From contig CAZIUL010000001.1 of assembly GCA_964542475.1 (NCBI GenBank), positions 129,613 to 193,612 on the forward strand: a DNA stretch of 64,000 bases. Direction: 5' to 3'. Shown here one piece after another: positions 25,141 through 31,802 of the stretch. This stretch comes from CAZIUL01 sp964542475. Lineage in GTDB: Bacteria; Planctomycetota; B15-G4; CAYZWU01. How positions within the stretch are numbered: the first letter of the stretch is position 1; each line of letters starts with the position of its first letter. A program made the position numbers and the translations under genes. Below the pieces are notes generated by a model. That model saw only the letters and a list, made by a program, of their open reading frames with translations. It had not been told where the DNA came from and made no database searches.

Positions 25141-26022
25141 TCACGCGGTCAGCATGCGCAGCGCTTCTTCATATTTAGCGGAGGTGTCAGCCACCACATC
25201 AGGGGGCAGCGGCGGGGGTGACGAGGATCTGTCCCATCCGCTCTGAATAAGGTAATCCCGGACGAACTGCTTGTCGAAGGATTCCTGTGCCTTTCCCGGT
25301 TTGTAGCTTTCCTTGGGCCAGAAACGGGAAGAGTCCGGGGTCAGCACCTCATCGATGAGCATGAGCGCACCATCGAAGATGCCGAACTCGAACTTGGTGT
25401 CGCAAAGTATGAGCCCGCGCGAGAGCGCGTGATCTCTTGCTATCGAGTAGATTTCGAGTGCGGCTTTTTCCGTCTGCTCGGCCGTATTTTTCGAAACGAT
25501 TTTTTCGAGTTCTTTTACTGTTATGTTCTCGTCGTGCCCCTCTTCAGCCTTGGTGGATGGCGTGAGGATCGGGGGATCAAGACGGGCGGCCTCCTTCATT
25601 CCTTGTGGAAGATCGATGCCGCAGATCGTCCCGTTCTCCTGGTAATCCTTCCACCCGGAGCCTGCCAGATAGCCTCGCACAATGAACTCCGCCGGAAGAG
25701 GCTCTGCCTTTCGCACCAGCATGGAACGCCCCTGCAGCAGCTTTGCCTCTTCAGTGGAAATGCCATCCACCTCTGACATGTCGGCTGTGACGAGATGGTT
25801 GGGAACCACCTCTTTGAGCAGGTCGAACCAGAAGATCGACATCGCGGTGAGTATGCGCCCCTTGCCCGGGATCGGCGTGGGAAGAACGTGGTCGAACGCG
25901 GAGATCCTGTCAGTTGCCACAAGAAGCAGGTGTTCCCCCGCCTCGAAGAGATCCCGAACCTTGCCGCTTCTCAATAGAGTGAAGTTCTGAAGATTCGTGT
26001 TAAGCAGTGGCGTGTCTTTCAT
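25141..26022 (-). CDS. purC: Phosphoribosylaminoimidazole-succinocarboxamide (SAICAR) synthase
   Basis: Cytosolic ATP-dependent ligase joining CAIR and aspartate in purine synthesis. At 293 residues it belongs to the longer PurC/ADE1-like subgroup. Motifs: LLRSGKVRDLFEAG near residue 17, VATDRISAFDHVLPTPIPGKG, VRKAEPLPAEFIVRGYLAGSGW and LILCDTKFEFG, then the DEVLTPDSSRFWP region. It faces galE across a 258-base divergent spacer carrying a good minus-strand promoter (26067-26094). It is the first gene of the run purC, purE, mtnA. Confidence 0.95.
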   Translation of the reverse strand: MKDTPLLNTNLQNFTLLRSGKVRDLFEAGEHLLLVATDRISAFDHVLPTPIPGKGRILTAMSIFWFDLLKEVVPNHLVTADMSEVDGISTEEAKLLQGRSMLVRKAEPLPAEFIVRGYLAGSGWKDYQENGTICGIDLPQGMKEAARLDPPILTPSTKAEEGHDENITVKELEKIVSKNTAEQTEKAALEIYSIARDHALSRGLILCDTKFEFGIFDGALMLIDEVLTPDSSRFWPKESYKPGKAQESFDKQFVRDYLIQSGWDRSSSPPPLPPDVVADTSAKYEEALRMLTA

Positions 26023-26066
26023 GTGACGGTTCCCTTATGTTGCGCCTGGATGTTGTAAAAAAAGGA

Positions 26067-26094
26067 ATCGTATAAAACTCAGAACTGCTGTCAA
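26067..26094 (-). promoter_or_regulatory. Sigma-70-type promoter for purC
   Basis: On the minus strand a perfect -35 TTGACA (26094-26089) is followed after 16 bases by TACGAT (26072-26067), a four-of-six -10. The predicted start of transcription would leave a leader of about 40 bases before the purC ATG at 26022. Confidence 0.6.
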
Positions 26095-26137
26095 GAGATA
26101 GACCGAGGGCTAATATACGGAGCCATGACAACTCCGC

Positions 26138-26188
26138 CACGATTCCGCGTACGGACTCCGTATCCCGGGCGGTGCAACGGGAATCGTG
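26138..26188. repeat. Inverted repeat between divergent purC and galE promoters
   Basis: Perfect 9-base dyad CACGATTCC (26138-26146) / GGAATCGTG (26180-26188) enclosing a smaller TACGG-ACT-CCGTA hairpin. It lies upstream of both predicted promoters, so it is more likely a protein-binding or REP-like site than a transcribed riboswitch. Confidence 0.5.
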
Positions 26189-26222
26189 CTGTAGCTGCCC
26201 GGCTCTCTATTTGGTTTTTATC

Positions 26223-26251
26223 TTGGTTCTCAGGCTCTTTGATACTATTTT
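26223..26251 (+). promoter_or_regulatory. Candidate galE promoter
   Basis: TTGGTT (26223-26228), a 17-base spacer, then TATTTT (26246-26251), ending 29 bases before the galE ATG. Both hexamers are only partial matches to the sigma-70 consensus. AAGGAGG at 26270-26276 is the ribosome-binding site. Confidence 0.35.
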
Positions 26252-26280
26252 AGATAGGAACGTTCTAAAAAGGAGGTTCG

Positions 26281-27258
26281 ATGATACTTGTTCTTGGAGG
26301 GGCAGGCTATATCGGCAGCCACGCGGTTAAACGCCTGAAAGCCCACGGCGAGGATGTTCTTGTTTATGACGATCTCAGCCAGGGGTACGAGAAGGCGGTG
26401 CCGGGCACAAAGCTCATTGTTGGGGACGTTTCCGACACTGCCGGTCTTTGCAAGGTAATGATCGAGCACAAGGTCGATTCGGTCATACATTTTGCCGCCC
26501 ACTGCTATGTCAGCGAATCAGTGAAACACCCGGCCAAGTACTACAACAACAACGTTGCAGGCATGGTGAGTGTGCTCAACGCCATGGTCGAGGCTCGCGT
26601 CGGCCTGATTATTTTTTCCTCTTCAGCCGCTGTTTACGGCATCCCCGAAAAGATTCCCATTTCCGAGAATTCTCCGCTTGAACCGGTCAATCCGTACGGC
26701 AGGACCAAGCTGATGATGGAGCAGATGATGGAGGATTACGAAGCCGCATACGGGATGAAATACAGCGCGGTCCGCTATTTCAACGCTGCGGGCGCTGACA
26801 CCGAAGGGGAGCTCGGGGAGCGGCACCTGCCGGAAACCCACCTCATCCCGCTAGCGATCCATGCTTCGCTCGGGCTGACCGACAGTCTTACAGTTTTCGG
26901 CAGCACCTTTGACACACCGGACGGCTCGTGCATCCGCGACTATATTCATGTGGATGACCTTGCCGACGCGCACATACTGGCCTTGAACAGCCTCAGGAAC
27001 GGTTCTCCGAGTTCGATCTTTAACCTCGGCAACGGCCGCGGCTACTCGGTTCTGGAGGTTGTGGAGGAGGTCCGCCGTGTTTCTGGAAAAGAGTTCGAGG
27101 TTGTCACAGGCCCAGCGCGGCCCGGAGATCCTCCCGTGCTTGTGGCTGATTCATCCAGGGCTGTGAAGACCCTTGGGTGGGAGCAGAAGCACCCTTCCCT
27201 GGAGGAGATAGTGTCAACAGCATACGAATGGCTGAAGAAACATCCTGCAGGCTATTGA
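26281..27258 (+). CDS. galE: UDP-glucose 4-epimerase
   Basis: Cytosolic NAD-dependent short-chain dehydrogenase interconverting UDP-glucose and UDP-galactose (or the N-acetylated pair) for surface glycans. The Rossmann motif GGAGYIG is at residues 6-12, the substrate Ser lies in FSSSAAVYG near 115, and the catalytic YGRTK pair is Tyr139/Lys143. HFAAHCYVSESV and PDGSCIRDYIHVDDLA are GalE signatures. The length of 325 is normal. A strong AAGGAGG site precedes the ATG. It begins a plus-strand run with a PBP4-type carboxypeptidase and a SIS isomerase, so a role in envelope sugar supply is reasonable. Confidence 0.93.
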   Translation: MILVLGGAGYIGSHAVKRLKAHGEDVLVYDDLSQGYEKAVPGTKLIVGDVSDTAGLCKVMIEHKVDSVIHFAAHCYVSESVKHPAKYYNNNVAGMVSVLNAMVEARVGLIIFSSSAAVYGIPEKIPISENSPLEPVNPYGRTKLMMEQMMEDYEAAYGMKYSAVRYFNAAGADTEGELGERHLPETHLIPLAIHASLGLTDSLTVFGSTFDTPDGSCIRDYIHVDDLADAHILALNSLRNGSPSSIFNLGNGRGYSVLEVVEEVRRVSGKEFEVVTGPARPGDPPVLVADSSRAVKTLGWEQKHPSLEEIVSTAYEWLKKHPAGY

Positions 27259-27321
27259 AGATCCCGGATTATTCATGATTTCCCGCCACATCCGCACCTT
27301 TTGAAGTGATGGAAGCTGACA

Positions 27322-28803
27322 ATGCATCAAAGCGCCGAACCGAAAAAGAAACCGATTACATTCCTCGCCCGCGTCATCCTCCTGGCTGCTGTTGCAGCGC
27401 CCGCCCTCGCGCTGGGGATCGACAGGCAGGCTGTTGAAAAAGCCCTGTCTCACCCGAACCTGAAGGGAGCCTTGACAGGCGTTGAGATCCGTTCGCTGGA
27501 CAGAGGCGACGTTGTCTTTGCAAGGGATGAGCGCACGCCGCTCATACTCGCCTCCAACAACAAGCTGGTGACGACCGCCTCGGCGCTGTACCACCTGGGC
27601 CCGGATTTCGATTTCCGCACCAGGGTTTATGCCAGGGGGCACGTTGAGAACGGGAAGCTTCGTGGCGACCTGATAGTCAGGGGCGGGGGGGATCCGTGCC
27701 TTTCCGGCCTGTTTCACGAAAAAAACCCGCTCGGTCCCGTGGATGAGCTTTCAGCTGCGGTCGCAGGGGCGGGGATCAAGGAGGTCACAGGATCCCTCAT
27801 AATGGACGACCTGGTTTTCGACCGCACCTACGTGGCGCCGGGATGGCCGGGAGATCAGCTCAACCACTACTACTGCGCTCCTGTGTCCGGCCTGTCAGTC
27901 ATGAAGAACACGGTCGAGGTGAAGGTCATGCCGGCGGATATGGCGGGAATGAACGCGAAGCTCTCGCTTTTTCCCCCTGGAACGGGTTTCGGCATAAGCG
28001 GCGTGATCCTGACCACATCCAGGAAAAACCAGAACCTTGTCAGTCTTTTTCGCCCGGACGACCACGGCATAATCCGGGTCTCAGGCAAGACATCCGCGCT
28101 AGGCAAAAGCTCTGTGTTTTCCGTGTCTGTAAGAACCCCTCCGGCTTACTTCGGAAGCATTTTCATGCACTCACTCAAGGAGGCCGGAGTGTTGGTTGAC
28201 GGAGGCATGTACCTGGCAGAGGATGCGCTCGATTATGATGGAAATATCGAGAAGATGACGCTGCTTGGCACGGTTTCCTCGGATCTGAAGACAGCCGTGT
28301 TTGTCACGAACAAGACAAGCAACAACCATTGTGCCGAGCACCTTTTCAAGGCGGCCGGGTGGAAGGTTGCGGGCAAGGGCTCCTTTTCCACGGGCGAGGC
28401 AGCGGCACGAGAGCTATTCCGCGGTCTTGGAGCAGTGCCTGATGACTCGTTTCAGATGGCGGACGGCTCAGGCCTTTCCAGGGGGAACAGGTTTTCCGCT
28501 CACGCGGTTGTCACCCTGCTCTCGGCTGTTTACAACTCGCGGATCCGTGACACTTTCATGAGGTCGTTGCCGATTTCGGGTGTGGACGGCAGCCTGAAGA
28601 ACAGGATGAAAGAGGACGCCTACACCATGCGGGTTCGCGCGAAAACCGGATGGATACGAGATGTTTCCGCTCTTTCCGGGTATGTGCAGTCCCGCTCAGA
28701 CGGGGTTTATGCCTTCTCCATCATTTTCAACGGTTACAAGGGCAACAACTCGGTGATGAAATCGATACAGGATTCGATCTGCCGGGCAATAGTGGACGGA
28801 TGA
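27322..28803 (+). CDS. dacB: D-alanyl-D-alanine carboxypeptidase/endopeptidase, PBP4 (class C) family
   Basis: Periplasmic peptidoglycan DD-peptidase of 493 residues. An N-terminal signal peptide (FLARVILLAAVAAPALALG) is followed by the penicillin-binding triads: SxxK as SNNK (Ser78, Lys81), SxN as SNN near 333, and KTG near 441 within VRAKTGWIRDVSALSGYV. The long insertion between the first two motifs is characteristic of the PBP4/DacB family. It trims or cleaves peptide cross-links. It starts 63 bases after galE and is followed almost directly by the SIS gene, in keeping with wall turnover or recycling. Confidence 0.92.
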   Translation: MHQSAEPKKKPITFLARVILLAAVAAPALALGIDRQAVEKALSHPNLKGALTGVEIRSLDRGDVVFARDERTPLILASNNKLVTTASALYHLGPDFDFRTRVYARGHVENGKLRGDLIVRGGGDPCLSGLFHEKNPLGPVDELSAAVAGAGIKEVTGSLIMDDLVFDRTYVAPGWPGDQLNHYYCAPVSGLSVMKNTVEVKVMPADMAGMNAKLSLFPPGTGFGISGVILTTSRKNQNLVSLFRPDDHGIIRVSGKTSALGKSSVFSVSVRTPPAYFGSIFMHSLKEAGVLVDGGMYLAEDALDYDGNIEKMTLLGTVSSDLKTAVFVTNKTSNNHCAEHLFKAAGWKVAGKGSFSTGEAAARELFRGLGAVPDDSFQMADGSGLSRGNRFSAHAVVTLLSAVYNSRIRDTFMRSLPISGVDGSLKNRMKEDAYTMRVRAKTGWIRDVSALSGYVQSRSDGVYAFSIIFNGYKGNNSVMKSIQDSICRAIVDG

Positions 28804-28827
28804 TTTGCCGTGAAAGGAGGAGCTGCG

Positions 28828-29988
28828 GTGCCCAAAGAAACACACATGCTCCGCGAGATACGAGAGCAGCCCGCTGTTCTCAAAAGAGTGCGGGAAAGCG
28901 TTTCCGCTTTTCTGGATGAAAACCCGCTCAAGAGCAGGAACCTTCGTACCGTTGTGCTCACCGGATGCGGTGACATGGAGTTTTCCGGTCGCATCGCAGC
29001 CTGGATGACACTGCTGCCGGGGCAAAAAGTAAAAAGCGTGAGCTCCATGGAGATGAGGTGGTTCTCCGGGCAGTGCACAGGCCGGGACCTGGTGATTGCG
29101 GCAAGCGCCTCCGGCCGGACACCGCGCACGGTCGAAGCGGCCCGCCTTGCCCGGAAGAGCGGCGCAGAGGTGTGGGGGATCACTGGAAACCCGGGTTCAA
29201 TGCTTTGCGATGCGGTTGACAAGGCGATCGTGCTGGACACCGGGCCGCGGCGCGAACTGACAAGGCACGCCTACGCGGGTTATCACCACAACGTGCCCCA
29301 GACCAAGAGCTTCACCGCGGCTTTGACGGCCACGCTCATGGTGCTGCGTGAAGCCGGCTGCATGGAGCGCGAGACGGGCTCGGAGCTCGACTGTGTTGCG
29401 GACCTGGTTTGTGGGGACAACCTTTCTCAGCTCGAGCGCGGAGCGGACCGTTTCATTGACGACCGCTTCAAGAGCAAAAACGCGAGCATCAGCCGTGTTT
29501 CGCTTCTTGGAAGCGGGCCGTGGAAACCGGTTGTTGATTACGGGGCAGCCAAGCTCATCGAGATGGCGATCCCGGCTCGTTCCCAGTGCCTCGAGGAGAA
29601 CAACCACCTGGAGATGTTCCTGACCGACGAGCACGAGCTCATGGTTCTTCTTGCGCCTGACGATCAGTCCTGGACAAGGGCGGAGGAGCTTCTGAAACCT
29701 TACGCGCGCCTCAACGCCATGCGCCTGATGCTGGCCCCGCGATCGCTCACAGGCTGTGACGATCTGTTTTCACAGGATTTCCATGGATCGGCCCTGATCA
29801 GCATACCGGAAGGCAACGGCCGCGGTCCTGTCAATGTCTTCGGCGCAACCGCTGCGCTCCAGGTTCTTGCCGCGGCGCTGGGGCCGGCTTTCGGCCGCGA
29901 CATCGACCAATGGGTGGGAGGTGTGAGAACAGGGCTGATCGAGGAGCTTGGGCAGGAACTGGTGAGAAACACGAGGATCATGTCTTGA
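28828..29988 (+). CDS. SIS-domain sugar isomerase/deaminase-like protein
   Basis: A 386-residue protein with two SIS (sugar isomerase) domains in the style of GlmS C-terminal halves and AgaS. The first is visible as VLTGCGDMEFSGRIAAW, then LVIAASASGRTPRTVEAARLA and GITGNPGS; the second is around VSLLGSGPWKPVVDYGAAKLIEMA. There is no glutaminase domain. GTG 28828 is chosen because AAAGGAGGAG ends five to six bases upstream; the GTG 18 bases earlier overlaps that site. It may isomerise or deaminate an amino-sugar phosphate from wall recycling, judged from its dacB neighbour; the substrate is an inference. Confidence 0.78.
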   Translation: MPKETHMLREIREQPAVLKRVRESVSAFLDENPLKSRNLRTVVLTGCGDMEFSGRIAAWMTLLPGQKVKSVSSMEMRWFSGQCTGRDLVIAASASGRTPRTVEAARLARKSGAEVWGITGNPGSMLCDAVDKAIVLDTGPRRELTRHAYAGYHHNVPQTKSFTAALTATLMVLREAGCMERETGSELDCVADLVCGDNLSQLERGADRFIDDRFKSKNASISRVSLLGSGPWKPVVDYGAAKLIEMAIPARSQCLEENNHLEMFLTDEHELMVLLAPDDQSWTRAEELLKPYARLNAMRLMLAPRSLTGCDDLFSQDFHGSALISIPEGNGRGPVNVFGATAALQVLAAALGPAFGRDIDQWVGGVRTGLIEELGQELVRNTRIMS

Positions 29989-30283
29989 TCATGCGTTCTG
30001 TGCGGACACGGGTGTTTTTTTTGTTTCAACAAATATTTGCTGTTTCTCTATTGTTTTCCGCTTGAAAACAGTGTATCTTGTTTACCTTTTTAATGTGCAA
30101 AAACCGTGCGCTAAACATGGTTCCTTGATAATAGATGTTGTTTTAATTAGTTGTTAAAAAAAAGGTTATGATAGAGTCTCTTTCGGCTTTCTCAACCACG
30201 AGAATAGTATTTGCCCCCGGGAAGAGGAGCCGGATGCAGATCGGAAACTTTATTTCGCAAATAATCAGGTAAGGAGGCAGGTA
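29989..30283. promoter_or_regulatory. AT-rich spacer upstream of gdhA
   Basis: No gene is visible in these 295 bases. The 30000-30175 part is clearly AT-rich, with several TTGATA/TTGTTA-like and TATGAT strings (TATGAT near 30167), so the gdhA promoter is likely here, but no pair has canonical spacing. AAGGAGG at about 30271-30277 is the gdhA ribosome-binding site. Confidence 0.4.
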
Positions 30284-31645
30284 ATGTCTAGTTATGTTGA
30301 TGAGCTGATGGGCCAAGTGAAGGCCAAGAACCCGGCTGAGCCTGAATTTCATCAGGCTGTACAGGAAGTTGCAGAATCTCTGGAAGTTGTCCTTGATCGT
30401 CATCCAGAGTACCGCAAGGCCAAGATCCTTGAACGCATCATCGAGCCGGAGCGGATGATCATGTTCCGCATCCCATGGATGAATGACCAGGGCGATGTTC
30501 AGGTTAACCGCGGCTTCCGCATCGAGATGAACAGCACGATCGGGCCTTACAAGGGCGGTCTCCGTTTTCATCCCTCGGTGAACCTCGGCATCCTCAAGTT
30601 CCTTGCTTTCGAACAGGTTTTCAAGAACGCCCTGACCACGCTCCCCATGGGCGGCGGCAAGGGTGGCTCGGATTTTGATCCCAAGGGCAAGAGCGACAAC
30701 GAAGTCATGCGTTTTTGCCAGAGCTTCATGACCGAGCTCTGTCGCCACATCGGCCCCAACACCGACATCCCCGCCGGGGACATCGGCGTGGGCGGACGCG
30801 AGATAGGTTTCATGTTCGGACAGTACAAGAGGATCAGCAACGAGTTCTCGGGCGTGCTCACAGGCAAGGGCCTGAACTGGGGCGGCTCCCTGATTCGGCC
30901 TGAGGCCACAGGATACGGCGCTGTTTATTTTGCAGCCGAGATGTTGACCACCCGCAAAGAGACCCTCGAAGGCAAGATCTGCCTTGTTTCAGGAAGCGGT
31001 AACGTGGCACAGTACACAACCGAAAAGCTGCTGGATCTCGGCGCCAAGACAGTCACGCTTTCCGACTCCGGCGGTTACATATACGATAAGGATGGCGTTG
31101 ACCGCGAAAAACTCGCCTGGGTAATGGATCTCAAGAACGTGCGCAGGGGCAGGATCAGCGAGTACGCGGATAAGTACAAGAGCGCTACCTACACCAAGCT
31201 GGACCGCAGCGGCGATCACAACCCGCTCTGGGACAACAAGGCCGACTGCGCCTTCCCGAGCGCAACCCAGAACGAGATCAACGAGATAGATGCGCAGAAC
31301 CTCCTCAACAACGGCGTTTACGTCGTATCCGAGGGTGCGAACATGCCTACCGTGCCTGAAGGCGTGAACCTGTTCGTTGAGAAGAAGATCCTCTACGGAC
31401 CCGGCAAAGCAGCCAACGCAGGTGGTGTTGCAGTATCCGGCCTCGAGATGGCCCAGAACAGCATGCGCTACTCCTGGACCCGCGAAGAGGTGGACAACAG
31501 GCTTGGCATCATCATGAAGAGCATTCACTCGTCATGCGTTGACGCCTCCAAGCGTTTCGGAACGGAAGGCAACTACGTGAACGGAGCGAACATCGCCGGT
31601 TTCATCAAGGTAGCCGATGGAATGATCGATCTCGGTATTGTTTAA
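30284..31645 (+). CDS. gdhA: Glutamate dehydrogenase (hexameric, GdhA type)
   Basis: Cytosolic enzyme interconverting 2-oxoglutarate plus ammonium and glutamate. At 453 residues it belongs to the hexameric GdhA class. Visible signatures: YKGGLRFHPSVNLGILKFLAFEQ, LPMGGGKGGSDFDPKGKSDNE with the catalytic Lys, and IPAGDIGVGGREIGFMFGQYK, followed by the NAD(P) Rossmann region CLVSGSGNVAQYT. Cofactor choice is not settled; similar enzymes are mostly NADPH-dependent. AAGGAGGCAGGTA gives a strong start. It is monocistronic: a 295-base AT-rich spacer upstream and a perfect terminator downstream. Confidence 0.95.
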   Translation: MSSYVDELMGQVKAKNPAEPEFHQAVQEVAESLEVVLDRHPEYRKAKILERIIEPERMIMFRIPWMNDQGDVQVNRGFRIEMNSTIGPYKGGLRFHPSVNLGILKFLAFEQVFKNALTTLPMGGGKGGSDFDPKGKSDNEVMRFCQSFMTELCRHIGPNTDIPAGDIGVGGREIGFMFGQYKRISNEFSGVLTGKGLNWGGSLIRPEATGYGAVYFAAEMLTTRKETLEGKICLVSGSGNVAQYTTEKLLDLGAKTVTLSDSGGYIYDKDGVDREKLAWVMDLKNVRRGRISEYADKYKSATYTKLDRSGDHNPLWDNKADCAFPSATQNEINEIDAQNLLNNGVYVVSEGANMPTVPEGVNLFVEKKILYGPGKAANAGGVAVSGLEMAQNSMRYSWTREEVDNRLGIIMKSIHSSCVDASKRFGTEGNYVNGANIAGFIKVADGMIDLGIV

Positions 31646-31674
31646 ACGGCGTTTGTAACGTCGGCTATTCATAT

Positions 31675-31706
31675 AAACGGAGTGGATATTTTCCACTCCG
31701 TTTTTT
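31675..31706 (+). terminator. Intrinsic terminator after gdhA
   Basis: A 12-base perfect stem (AAACGGAGTGGA 31675-31686, TCCACTCCGTTT 31692-31703) with a five-base loop runs straight into six T residues (31701-31706). It separates gdhA from the next transcription unit. Confidence 0.94.
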
Positions 31707-31802
31707 ATTACTGTTTCATCGTCTTTGTGTGCCGGATGGAATTGGCAGCCGGATCTGTTGTTGATTGCTGACCAGGTTGATTTACCAGGGAGCGCCTTGA
31801 AG

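Noticed and set aside
29989..30283. tRNA or small RNA gene in the AT-rich spacer before gdhA
   Set aside because: No cloverleaf, GTTC-type T-loop or terminator-like hairpin was seen on either strand.
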